64,000 bases of DNA from assembly GCF_003732705.1 (NCBI RefSeq), contig NZ_MOBR01000041.1, positions 205,359 through 269,358 of the forward strand. Direction: 5' to 3'. Both the position numbers and the translations under genes were made by a program. Positions 8,468 through 16,570 of this stretch are shown in pieces; position 1 is the stretch's first letter, and every line of letters starts with the position of its first letter. The notes under the pieces are model-generated. The model did no database searches. It worked only from the letters and a program-made list of their open reading frames with translations, and was not told where the DNA came from. Source of the stretch: Pseudomonas frederiksbergensis. Its GTDB lineage: Bacteria; Pseudomonadota; Gammaproteobacteria; Pseudomonadales; Pseudomonadaceae.

Positions 8468-9379
8468 ATGTTTGTCCAGATTCTAGGTTCCGCCGCCGGC
8501 GGTGGTTTCCCGCAGTGGAATTGCAACTGCGTGAACTGCGCAGGTTTTCGCGACGGCAGCCTGAACGCCAAGGCGCGGACCCAGTCGTCCATCGCGATTT
8601 CCGATGACGGCGTGAACTGGGTGCTGTGCAATGCCTCGCCGGACATCCGCGCCCAACTTCAGAGCTTTGCCCCGATGCAACCGGGCCGTGCCCTGCGGGA
8701 TACAGGGATCAGCGCGATCATCCTGATGGACAGCCAGATCGACCACACCACCGGCCTGCTCAGCCTGCGCGAAGGTTGCCCGCATCAGGTCTGGTGTACG
8801 GACATGGTCCATGAAGACCTGAGCACCGGTTTTCCGCTGTTCACCATGCTGACCCACTGGAACGGCGGGCTGAACTGGAACCGCATCGAACTCGACCAGA
8901 GTTTCAGCATCCCGGCCTGCCCGAACCTGCGCTTCACCCCGCTGCCGCTACGCAGTGCTGCGCCGCCCTACTCGCCGCATCGCTTCGACCCGCACCCGGG
9001 CGACAACATTGGCCTGATCGTCGAAGACCTCAGCACCGGCGGCAAGCTGTTTTACGCGCCAGGACTGGGCAAGGTTGACGCGCCGCTGCTGGAAATCATG
9101 GCCGGCAGCGATTGCCTGTTGGTGGACGGCACGATGTGGGATGACGACGAAATGCAGCGCCGTGGCGTTGGCACTCGCACCGGTCGGGAAATGGGTCACC
9201 TGGCGCAGAACGGCCCTGGCGGCATGCTGGAAGTGCTGGAACAACTGCCCAAGCAGCGCAAAGTGCTTATCCACATCAACAACACCAACCCGATTCTTGA
9301 TGAGGATTCGCCGCAGCGGGCGGAATTGGTTCGGCGGGGTGTTGAAGTGGCGTATGACGGCATGAGTATTGTGTTGTAG
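8468..9379 (+). CDS. pqqB: PQQ biosynthesis protein PqqB
   Basis: 303 residues, the usual PqqB length, starting MFVQILGSAAGGGFPQWNC. It belongs to the metallo-beta-lactamase fold; DSQIDHTTGLL carries conserved metal-ligand positions, and cysteines cluster in CNCVNCAGF. The family has been implicated in oxygenation of the tyrosine moiety of the PQQ precursor. I start at ATG 8468, because an upstream in-frame extension runs back through the terminator and pqqA and is not conserved. Confidence 0.95.
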   Translation: MFVQILGSAAGGGFPQWNCNCVNCAGFRDGSLNAKARTQSSIAISDDGVNWVLCNASPDIRAQLQSFAPMQPGRALRDTGISAIILMDSQIDHTTGLLSLREGCPHQVWCTDMVHEDLSTGFPLFTMLTHWNGGLNWNRIELDQSFSIPACPNLRFTPLPLRSAAPPYSPHRFDPHPGDNIGLIVEDLSTGGKLFYAPGLGKVDAPLLEIMAGSDCLLVDGTMWDDDEMQRRGVGTRTGREMGHLAQNGPGGMLEVLEQLPKQRKVLIHINNTNPILDEDSPQRAELVRRGVEVAYDGMSIVL

Positions 9380-9390
9380 CCAATGGCGAT

Positions 9391-9457
9391 ATCGCGAGCA
9401 AGCTTTGCTCCTACGGGTTAGCGCTGCCCTCTTGTAGGAGCAAGGCTTGCCCGCGAT
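9391..9457. repeat. Class A REPIN (paired REP) between pqqB and pqqC
   Basis: Inverted arms of about 24 bp (9391-9414 and 9434-9457) with GCTCCTAC/GTAGGAGC inner ends and a 19-bp spacer. Confidence 0.88.
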
Positions 9458-9507
9458 GAGGCCAGAACAGACACCAAAGAACCACCGGTCCTACCCGGAG
9501 AACCGAA

Positions 9508-10260
9508 ATGACTGACACCGCAATGTCCCCCACCGAGTTCGAAGCCGCCCTGCGCGCCAAGGGCGCCTACTACCACATCTACCATCCGTATCACGTGGCG
9601 ATGTACGAAGGCCGGGCGACCCGCGAGCAGATCCAGGGCTGGGTCGCCAACCGCTTCTACTATCAGGTGAACATTCCCCTGAAAGACGCCGCGATCCTCG
9701 CCAACTGCCCGGACCGCGAGATCCGTCGCGAGTGGATTCAGCGCCTGCTCGACCATGACGGCGCCCCCGGCGAAGACGGCGGCATTGAAGCCTGGTTGCG
9801 TTTGGGCCAAGCCGTCGGCCTCGACCCGGATCAGTTGCGCTCCCAGGAACTGGTGCTGCCCGGCGTGCGTTTCGCCGTGGACGCCTACGTCAACTTCGCC
9901 CGCCGGGCCAGTTGGCAGGAAGCCGCCAGCAGCTCGCTGACCGAACTGTTCGCACCGCAGATCCATCAATCGCGCCTCGATAGCTGGCCGCAGCATTACC
10001 CGTGGATCGACCCGGCCGGCTATGAGTATTTCCGCACCCGTCTGGGCCAGGCCCGCCGCGATGTCGAGCATGGTCTGGCAATCACTTTGCAGCACTACAC
10101 GACGCGGGAAGGTCAGGAGCGCATGCTGGAGATTCTCCAGTTCAAACTGGACATTCTTTGGAGCATGCTCGATGCCATGAGCATGGCCTACGAGCTGAAT
10201 CGCCCGCCGTATCACAGCGTGACCGAGCAACGGGTCTGGCATAAAGGAATTACCTTATGA
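9508..10260 (+). CDS. pqqC: Pyrroloquinoline-quinone synthase
   Basis: 250 residues, an all-helical cofactor-less oxidase that performs the last step, ring closure and eight-electron oxidation of 3a-(2-amino-2-carboxyethyl)-quinoline dicarboxylate to PQQ. Characteristic stretches YYHIYHPYHVAMYEGRATRE and NRFYYQVNIPLKDAAIL are present. The start ATG at 9508 follows CGGAGAACC. The last codons overlap pqqD by 4 bases (ATGA), indicating coupled translation. Confidence 0.96.
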   Translation: MTDTAMSPTEFEAALRAKGAYYHIYHPYHVAMYEGRATREQIQGWVANRFYYQVNIPLKDAAILANCPDREIRREWIQRLLDHDGAPGEDGGIEAWLRLGQAVGLDPDQLRSQELVLPGVRFAVDAYVNFARRASWQEAASSSLTELFAPQIHQSRLDSWPQHYPWIDPAGYEYFRTRLGQARRDVEHGLAITLQHYTTREGQERMLEILQFKLDILWSMLDAMSMAYELNRPPYHSVTEQRVWHKGITL

Positions 10261-10532
10261 GTTTCGATCGCAGCAAGACCCCGACCTGGCGCACCGGCTA
10301 CCGTTTCCAGTACGAACCAGCGCAAAAAGGCCACGTGCTGCTGTACCCCGAAGGCATGATCAAACTCAATGAAAGCGCCGCGCTGATTGGCGGTTTGATC
10401 GACGGCGAGCGGGATGTCGCGGCGATCATCGCCACGTTGGACGCGCAATTCCCCGGCGTGCCCGAACTCGCTGAAGACATCGAGCAATTCATGGAGGTCG
10501 CCCGTGCTCAGCACTGGATCGAACTTGCCTGA
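10257..10532 (+). CDS. pqqD: PqqA-binding peptide chaperone
   Basis: 91 residues with the winged-helix RiPP-recognition fold: FQYEPAQKGHVLLYPEGM beta strands, then INGLIDG-like GLIDGERDVAAIIATL. PqqD binds PqqA and presents it to PqqE. Start overlaps the pqqC stop (ATGA) and the end overlaps pqqE by 29 bases, so C, D and E are tightly coupled. Confidence 0.95.
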   Translation: MSFDRSKTPTWRTGYRFQYEPAQKGHVLLYPEGMIKLNESAALIGGLIDGERDVAAIIATLDAQFPGVPELAEDIEQFMEVARAQHWIELA

Positions 10533-11679
10533 TTCCGTGTCAGACAAGTTACCGCCCAAACCGGAAATCGGCCTGCCGCTGTGGCTGCTGGCCGAGTTGA
10601 CCTACCGCTGCCCGCTGCAATGCCCGTACTGCTCCAATCCGCTGGATTTCGCCGAGCAGGGCAAAGAGCTCAGCACCGAGCAGTGGATCAAGGTGTTCCG
10701 CGAAGCGCGGGAGATGGGCGCGGCGCAGTTGGGTTTCTCCGGCGGCGAACCGCTGGTGCGCCAGGACCTCGCCGAGTTGATCGCCGAGGCGCGCAAGTTG
10801 GGTTTCTACACCAATCTGATCACCTCCGGCATTGGCCTCACCGAGCAGAAAATCAGCGATTTCAAAAAGGCCGGCCTGGACCACATTCAGATCAGTTTCC
10901 AGGCCAGCGACGAGCAGGTGAACAACCTGTTGGCCGGCTCGAAAAAAGCCTTCGCCCAGAAACTGGAAATGGCCCGCGCGGTGAAAGCCCACGGCTACCC
11001 GATGGTGCTGAACTTCGTCACCCATCGGCACAACATCGACAAAATCGACCGCATCATTGAGCTGTGCATCGCGCTTGAGGCGGACTTCGTCGAGCTCGCT
11101 ACCTGCCAGTTCTACGGCTGGGCGCAACTCAATCGTGTCGGCTTGTTGCCGACCAAGGAACAACTGGTGCGCGCCGAACGCGTCACCAACGAATACCGCG
11201 CCAAACTGGAAGCCGAAGGGCATCCGTGCAAACTGATTTTCGTCACCCCGGACTACTACGAAGAACGCCCGAAAGCCTGCATGAACGGCTGGGGCAGTAT
11301 TTTTCTGACAGTGACGCCGGACGGAACTGCCCTGCCCTGTCACGGTGCCCGACAGATGCCGGTGCAATTTCCCAACGTGCGCGACCACAGCATGCAGCAC
11401 ATCTGGTACGACTCGTTCGGCTTCAACCGCTTTCGCGGTTACGACTGGATGCCCGAGCCGTGCCGTTCGTGCGACGAGAAAGAAAAGGACTTCGGCGGCT
11501 GTCGCTGCCAGGCGTTCATGCTCACGGGCGATGCCAGCAATGCCGACCCGGTGTGCAGCAAGTCGCAACATCACGGCGTGATTCTCCAGGCCCGCGAAGA
11601 AGCCGAGCACGCGACCCAAACCATCGAACAACTGGCCTTTCGCAATGAACGAAACTCACGCCTCATCGCCAAAAGCTGA
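10504..11679 (+). CDS. pqqE: PqqA peptide cyclase (radical SAM/SPASM)
   Basis: 391 residues. The radical SAM cluster motif is CPLQCPYC (C36, C40, C43), followed by FSGGEPLVR. The C-terminal SPASM domain supplies auxiliary-cluster cysteines (KACMNGWGS, LPCHGA, PCRSCDEKEKDFGGCRC). It forms the carbon-carbon bond between Glu16 and Tyr20 of PqqA. The start is GTG at 10504, chosen because GGAGG sits at 10493-10497, 6 bases upstream and inside pqqD; a later GTG at 10537 is possible but lacks such a site. Confidence 0.95.
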   Translation: MLSTGSNLPDSVSDKLPPKPEIGLPLWLLAELTYRCPLQCPYCSNPLDFAEQGKELSTEQWIKVFREAREMGAAQLGFSGGEPLVRQDLAELIAEARKLGFYTNLITSGIGLTEQKISDFKKAGLDHIQISFQASDEQVNNLLAGSKKAFAQKLEMARAVKAHGYPMVLNFVTHRHNIDKIDRIIELCIALEADFVELATCQFYGWAQLNRVGLLPTKEQLVRAERVTNEYRAKLEAEGHPCKLIFVTPDYYEERPKACMNGWGSIFLTVTPDGTALPCHGARQMPVQFPNVRDHSMQHIWYDSFGFNRFRGYDWMPEPCRSCDEKEKDFGGCRCQAFMLTGDASNADPVCSKSQHHGVILQAREEAEHATQTIEQLAFRNERNSRLIAKS

Positions 11680-13471
11680 ACCTTTCAGCGCCATCCGGGC
11701 CGTCGCCGCCGGTATCGACTTTGCCGAGTTGCTGGTCGGCCACCATGGTTTGTTCTGGAACGAATACCGTCCCGAGGACGCCGCTTGCCGGATCTGGCGC
11801 TGGCACGACGGCCAGGCCAAGTGCCTGACGCCGCAGGGGTTCAGTGCCCGCAGTCGCGTGTACGAATATGGCGGCGGGGCGTTTTGTCTGACGGATGACG
11901 GGATTGTTTTCGTCAACGAGGCGGACCAGCAACTGTATCGGCAATCGCTGAAGGGCGAGACGCCCGAGGTGCTGACGTCGACTGAGTGCCGTTATGGCGA
12001 TCTACAGTTTGCGAATGGCCAGGTGTTGGCGGTTGAAGAAGACCGTGATCAGCACCGTTTGGTGGCCATCGATCTGGCGGACGGTGTGCGTCATTTGCTG
12101 GCCGAGGGCGCGGATTTTTACGCCGCCCCGACGTTGAGCCCTGACGCACAACGCCTGGCCTGGATCGAGTGGAGCCGCCCGGATCAGCCGTGGACCGCGA
12201 CCCGCTTGATGGTTGCCGCACGCCTGAACGATGGCAGCTTTGCTCAACCCCGTTGCGTGGCGGGTGATCGGGCTCACGAATCCCTGCAACAGCCGCGCTT
12301 CGATGCCAGCGGCCGCTTGTATTGCCTGACGGATCGCGGCGGTTATTGGCAACCGTGGGTGGAATCGGCAGCGGGTTTGAACCCACTGACCAGCACCGCT
12401 GCCGATCACGGTCCCGCGCCGTGGCAACTCGGTGGCAGCACTTGGCTGCCGCTGGGAGAAGAACGTTATCTGGCGAGCTGGACCGAAGGTGGCTTCGGCC
12501 GGCTGGGACTGTGCGGCGACGCTGCGCAGGATTTCACCGGGGACTACAGCCGCTTCCGAAGTCTCGCACTGGATGAACGGTTTATTTACTGCATCGCCAG
12601 CTCGCCGATCAGTTCTTCGGCGGTAATTGCCATCGACCGCGGTACGCAGCAGATCAAGGTCCTGGCCGGCGGCATCGCACCGCTGCCCGCCGAGCAAATC
12701 AGCCGACCGCAAACCCTGCGCTACCCGAGCGGTTCGGGCGAAGCCCATGGTTTCTTCTACCCGGCGATGACCGGTGAGGCGAAACCGCCGCTGGTGGTAT
12801 TCATCCACGGTGGTCCGACCTCGGCCTGCTACCCGATGCTCGACCCGCGCATCCAGTATTGGGCGCAACGGGGCTTTGCCGTGGCCGACCTCAACTACCG
12901 AGGCAGCAGCGGCTACGGCCGGGCTTATCGCCAGGCGCTGCACTTGAGCTGGGGCGACGTGGATGTGGAAGACGCCTGTGCCGTGGTCGCCTATCTAGCC
13001 GAACGCGGGTTGATCGACGGCGACAAGGCCTTCATTCGCGGCGGCAGCGCCGGCGGTTACACGACCCTTTGCGCACTGGCCTTTCACAAGGTCTTCCGCG
13101 CCGGGGCCAGCCTGTATGGCGTCAGTGATCCGGTTGCACTGGCCAGGGCAACGCACAAATTTGAAGGCGACTATCTGGATTGGTTGATCGGTGATCCGAC
13201 GCAGGATGCCGAGCGCTACGCGGCACGAACGCCATTGCTACATGCGAGCAATATTTCGGTGCCGGTGATTTTCTTTCAGGGCGAACTGGATGCCGTGGTG
13301 GTGCCGCAGCAAACCCGCGACATGGTCACGGCGCTGGAAGCCAACGGGATTCTGGTTGAGGCCCATTACTACGCGGATGAGCGTCATGGGTTTCGTAAGG
13401 CGGGGAACCAGGCGCATGCGCTGGAACAGGAGTGGTTGTTTTATCGGCGGGTGATGTCGCTCGAGGGCTGA
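11645..13471 (+). CDS. pqqH: S9 family prolyl oligopeptidase-like peptidase of the PQQ cluster
   Basis: 608 residues: an N-terminal beta-propeller-like region (about 1-360) and a C-terminal alpha/beta hydrolase domain. The catalytic Ser is S468 in RGGSAGGY, the Asp is in FQGELDAVV and the His in ADERHGFRKAGN. It overlaps the pqqE end by 35 bases, so it is part of the operon. In P. aeruginosa the equivalent gene after pqqE is called pqqH, while in some P. fluorescens papers the peptidase has another letter, so the symbol is tentative. A role in trimming PqqA is plausible but not shown by the sequence. Confidence 0.85.
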   Translation: MNETHASSPKAEPFSAIRAVAAGIDFAELLVGHHGLFWNEYRPEDAACRIWRWHDGQAKCLTPQGFSARSRVYEYGGGAFCLTDDGIVFVNEADQQLYRQSLKGETPEVLTSTECRYGDLQFANGQVLAVEEDRDQHRLVAIDLADGVRHLLAEGADFYAAPTLSPDAQRLAWIEWSRPDQPWTATRLMVAARLNDGSFAQPRCVAGDRAHESLQQPRFDASGRLYCLTDRGGYWQPWVESAAGLNPLTSTAADHGPAPWQLGGSTWLPLGEERYLASWTEGGFGRLGLCGDAAQDFTGDYSRFRSLALDERFIYCIASSPISSSAVIAIDRGTQQIKVLAGGIAPLPAEQISRPQTLRYPSGSGEAHGFFYPAMTGEAKPPLVVFIHGGPTSACYPMLDPRIQYWAQRGFAVADLNYRGSSGYGRAYRQALHLSWGDVDVEDACAVVAYLAERGLIDGDKAFIRGGSAGGYTTLCALAFHKVFRAGASLYGVSDPVALARATHKFEGDYLDWLIGDPTQDAERYAARTPLLHASNISVPVIFFQGELDAVVVPQQTRDMVTALEANGILVEAHYYADERHGFRKAGNQAHALEQEWLFYRRVMSLEG

Positions 13472-13486
13472 GATCGCGTCGCGCCC

Positions 13487-13578
13487 TTCGCGGGCAAGCC
13501 TCGCTCCTACAGGATTGATGTCGTTAGCCCGATTTGCGGCACGACATAAAACCCGTAGGAGCGAGGCTTGCCCGCGAA
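13487..13578. repeat. Class A REPIN after the pqq operon
   Basis: Inverted arms 13487-13510 and 13555-13578 (TTCGCGGGCAAGCCTCGC... and its complement) around a 44-bp spacer. It separates the + strand pqq operon from the convergent small membrane gene. Confidence 0.9.
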
Positions 13579-13603
13579 AGCGATCTACCTGACGCCGAAA
13601 ATG

Positions 13604-13762
13604 TCAGCGCTTGGCGATGATGTACACCGCATGCACGATCCCCGGAATATAACCGCACAACGTCAGCAGAATATTCAGCCAGAACGCGCCTGCGAAACCG
13701 ACTTGCAGAAACACACCCAGGGGCGGCAACAGAATGGCGATGATGATTCGAATAAAGTCCAT
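13604..13762 (-). CDS. Small Pmp3/YqaE-family membrane peptide
   Basis: A 52-residue gene. It encodes two hydrophobic helices typical of the YqaE/Pmp3 proteolipid family: FIRIIIAILLPPLGVFLQVG and FWLNILLTLCGYIPGIVHAV, ending YIIAKR. The start ATG is preceded by AGGAG about 8 bases upstream on the minus strand. Family members are inner-membrane stress or salt-inducible peptides; the exact role is not known here. It stands alone between a REPIN and the terminator of the aminotransferase gene. Confidence 0.93.
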   Translation of the reverse strand: MDFIRIIIAILLPPLGVFLQVGFAGAFWLNILLTLCGYIPGIVHAVYIIAKR

Positions 13763-13880
13763 GGGTCAGCTCCTGATTGAAGTTGGCTTGTGTAAGCCAC
13801 ACAACCAATCGACCTGTGCCGTTCGTCAGGGTTCAGTCCGAATCTCGGCCTGATGCCGGTATGTCGATGAATCCGCAGCC

Positions 13881-13919
13881 AAAAAAACGCCCCACACCAA
13901 AAGTATCAGGCATGGGGCG
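13881..13919 (-). terminator. Terminator of the aminotransferase gene
   Basis: On the minus strand the stem CGCCCCA / TGGGGCG (13888-13894 with 13913-13919) is followed by seven T residues, 50 bases after the aminotransferase stop. Confidence 0.75.
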
Positions 13920-13969
13920 ATGCGTAATTACCGCGAGACGGTTCGGGAATTCGTGTAGGACGGGTCTGA

Positions 13970-15253
13970 TCAGACGGCGATCCCTTTGCGGCATTGCAGT
14001 TGTGCGGTGCGTACCCGGGAAAACGCCCGGGCCAGACGCAGGAGCATTTCGTCGATGTTGGCTTGGCTGACGGTGAGGGCCGGGGTGAAGCGCAGGCAGT
14101 CGGGTTGCGGGGCGTTGAGCAGCAAGCCTTCGCTAAGGGCGGCTTTGACTACGGCGTCTGCTGAATCGTCGGACAAGCTCAGTCCCCAGAGCAAGCCTTG
14201 CCCACGCAGTTCGCCGTGGCCGTAGCGATGGGACAGGCGCCGCAGGCCTTCACGAAGGTGTTGACCCGTCTGGCGCACATGATCGAGAAAACCGCTGTCC
14301 TGCACGCTGCCAAGCACGGCCAGGCCGGCCGCAGTCATCAGCGCATTGCCGTGATGGGTGCCGGTCATTTCACCGATGTCGAAGCAGCACGCCTTGCCCC
14401 TGGCCAGTAACGCTGCCAGCGGTACGCCACCCCCCAGGCCTTTGCCGAGCACGACGATATCGGCCCGCACGCCGTAGGATTGTTCGGCGAGCAGGTTGCC
14501 GCAGCGGCCGATCCCGGTTTGTACCTCGTCGAGGATCAGCAGGATGCCCAGTTCTCGACACAAACGCTCGACGCCCTTGAGGTAGTGCTCGTCCGCCGGG
14601 ATCACCCCGGCTTCGCTCTGGATTGGCTCAAGCATGATCGCCACGGTCCGGGCATCCACGGCGGCGTGCAGTGCGGGAAGGTCATTGAACGGGACATGGC
14701 TGAAACCCGGCAGTAGCGGCTCGAATCGGTTGGTCAGCGTCGAACTGTCCGACGCCGAAATCGTCCCGAGACTACGACCATGGCAACCCTTGTTGGCCAC
14801 GATGATCCGCGAAGCCCCACCGCGATGCAGTTGGCCCCACTTGCGAGCCAGTTTGATCGCCGCATCACAGGCTTCACTGCCGCTGTTCAGTAGATATGCC
14901 TGGTCGCTGCCGGTGCTGGCGCAGAGGCGTTCGGCGAGGTTGAGCATGCCGCGGTTGTGCAGGCCGAAACCGGGATTGATCAGCGCCCGGGCTTGATCCG
15001 AGATCGCGTTGACCAGCACCGAAGGGCTGTGCCCCAGGCTATTGGCCCCGCCACCCTGGGTGAAATCCAGATAAGCGCGGTCATCGCTGTCCCATAACCA
15101 CGACCCCTGGCCTCGCACAAAAACCTGCTGGGGCCGCTCGACACTGGGCATCAGGCACTCGCTGGAAAGGTTGTCACTACGGGTCGGCAATGAAGCGTCC
15201 ATGACCAAGTCATCAAGACTGGGTGGATTGCGCCGCAAATTAAACAGATTCAT
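13970..15253 (-). CDS. Class III (acetylornithine-type) PLP-dependent aminotransferase
   Basis: 427 residues starting MNLFNLRRNPPS at ATG 15253; the open frame extends further upstream without support. Fold-type I signatures are present: NSGSEACDAAIKLARKWG, LDEVQTGIGR with the PLP-ring Asp, and VLGKGLGGGVPLAALL with the Schiff-base Lys. It is of the ArgD/GabT/ornithine type but substrate cannot be read from sequence. P. fluorescens pqq literature lists an aminotransferase near the pqq genes, so a link to PQQ or to the neighbouring lysine route (omega-amino acids) is conceivable. A divergent LysR gene 169 bp away probably regulates it. Confidence 0.88.
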   Translation of the reverse strand: MNLFNLRRNPPSLDDLVMDASLPTRSDNLSSECLMPSVERPQQVFVRGQGSWLWDSDDRAYLDFTQGGGANSLGHSPSVLVNAISDQARALINPGFGLHNRGMLNLAERLCASTGSDQAYLLNSGSEACDAAIKLARKWGQLHRGGASRIIVANKGCHGRSLGTISASDSSTLTNRFEPLLPGFSHVPFNDLPALHAAVDARTVAIMLEPIQSEAGVIPADEHYLKGVERLCRELGILLILDEVQTGIGRCGNLLAEQSYGVRADIVVLGKGLGGGVPLAALLARGKACCFDIGEMTGTHHGNALMTAAGLAVLGSVQDSGFLDHVRQTGQHLREGLRRLSHRYGHGELRGQGLLWGLSLSDDSADAVVKAALSEGLLLNAPQPDCLRFTPALTVSQANIDEMLLRLARAFSRVRTAQLQCRKGIAV

Positions 15254-15422
15254 GCCAAAAAACCTCGTTTGAGGTTTTTTGTCTTTCCTATGCAAACACC
15301 ATCGAGGCAAACGGTATTCATCGCGCTTTCCGGCCCTGTAAGCCTTGTGAATGCGGTTAGACTAGGCTCAGGCACGGCGCTGAGCCATTTCGATTTCACA
15401 GCATTTTCGATAAGCATTACTT

Positions 15423-16343
15423 ATGGATTTCAAGCAACTGCGTTATTTCGTCGCGGTCTACGAAGAAGGCCATGTGGGCCGGGCCGCCGAGCGACTTTCC
15501 ATCTCTCAACCGGCGCTGTCGCAGCAGATCCGTCACCTCGAACAAAACCTCGATGTGAGCCTGTTCGAACGCAGCAGTAAACGCTTGCTGCCAACCCTGG
15601 CGGCTCACACGTTGTACAACCACGCGCTGCCCCTGCTCGACAGTCTGCAACGGGCGCGGGAAGCGTTGGGCAACTTCAAGGGCCAGGCACTGCGCACCTT
15701 GGCCATCGGTGTGTTGCAAACCGTCCACACCAGCCTGGTGCCGCAGATGCTCGAACGGGTGCGCAAGGCGCAGCCGCACCTGGTGGTGCAGATCTATGAA
15801 CTCACGGGCCTAGAGATCGAACGGCGCCTGCTCAACGGTTCTCTGGACATCGGCATCAGCTACCTGCCACCCCGTCAACCAGGGTTGCACGGCGTGATGC
15901 TGTACGAAGATGAACTGACCCTTGTCATCCCGGCGGATCATCCGCTGCGCGAATTCAAGAAAGTCTCCATGAGTCAGGCGGCAGAATTGCCGATGCTGCT
16001 GTTGGGCGAAGAGTTCCAGTTGCGGCAAATCTGGCAAGCGCAACTGGCCAGCCTGGGGCGACGGCCACAGGTGCAAGCCGAACTGAACAATATGGCAGGG
16101 ATTCTCGACAGCTTGCCCCACACCCGGTTGGCCACGGTCCTGCCGGGGCGCTCGCAACAGGCCCATGGCAACCATGAACTGCTGTGGAAACCGCTGACCG
16201 AGCCGCGCGTGCCGCTAAAAGTTGGATTGGTGTGCCGAGATGTGCAACGGCAACAGGCCTCGCTGGCCTTGTTGCAGACATTGCTGGAGGAAGTCCTGAA
16301 TGGGCCTGATGACCGCTTGAAAGGCCCGGCAACAATGGCCTGA
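15423..16343 (+). CDS. LysR-family transcriptional regulator
   Basis: 306 residues. The winged HTH is at residues 1-60 (MDFKQLRYFVAVYEEGHVGR, then ERLSISQPALSQQIRHLE), followed by the periplasmic-binding-like effector domain (IGVLQTVHTSLVP, LDIGISYLPPRQPG, ELTLVIPADHPL). It is divergent from the aminotransferase gene, the classic arrangement in which a LysR protein controls its neighbour from the shared intergenic region (15254-15422). Effector unknown. Confidence 0.92.
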   Translation: MDFKQLRYFVAVYEEGHVGRAAERLSISQPALSQQIRHLEQNLDVSLFERSSKRLLPTLAAHTLYNHALPLLDSLQRAREALGNFKGQALRTLAIGVLQTVHTSLVPQMLERVRKAQPHLVVQIYELTGLEIERRLLNGSLDIGISYLPPRQPGLHGVMLYEDELTLVIPADHPLREFKKVSMSQAAELPMLLLGEEFQLRQIWQAQLASLGRRPQVQAELNNMAGILDSLPHTRLATVLPGRSQQAHGNHELLWKPLTEPRVPLKVGLVCRDVQRQQASLALLQTLLEEVLNGPDDRLKGPATMA

Positions 16344-16361
16344 GCACTTTTCTTCAGGCAA

Positions 16362-16392
16362 AAGAAAACCCCGCCGAAGCGGGGCTTTGCAG
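16362..16392 (+). terminator. Terminator of the LysR gene
   Basis: A-tract, stem CCCCGC / GCGGGG (16370-16375 with 16380-16385, GAAG-type loop), then CTTTG. The A-tract on the 5' side would let it act on the other strand as well. Confidence 0.7.
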
Positions 16393-16570
16393 ACTGTTTC
16401 CCTGACATCCATTTCACTCCGCCGTCCTGGCAGAATCCTACGTGTCCGTGTTGTTGCTTTGCGCTTCCTGCGCGACGTCCATGTGAAGTAGATTAGCTCT
16501 GGATCCAATCGGCGCATATGGGAAAACAGCAGTACGTCATGTAAGAGAATGCTTACATGACGTTACAGGG

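Noticed and set aside
13568..13780. 70-codon + strand ORF opposite the Pmp3-type gene
   Set aside because: The minus strand encodes a clear two-helix family member; the + frame partly derives from a REPIN.
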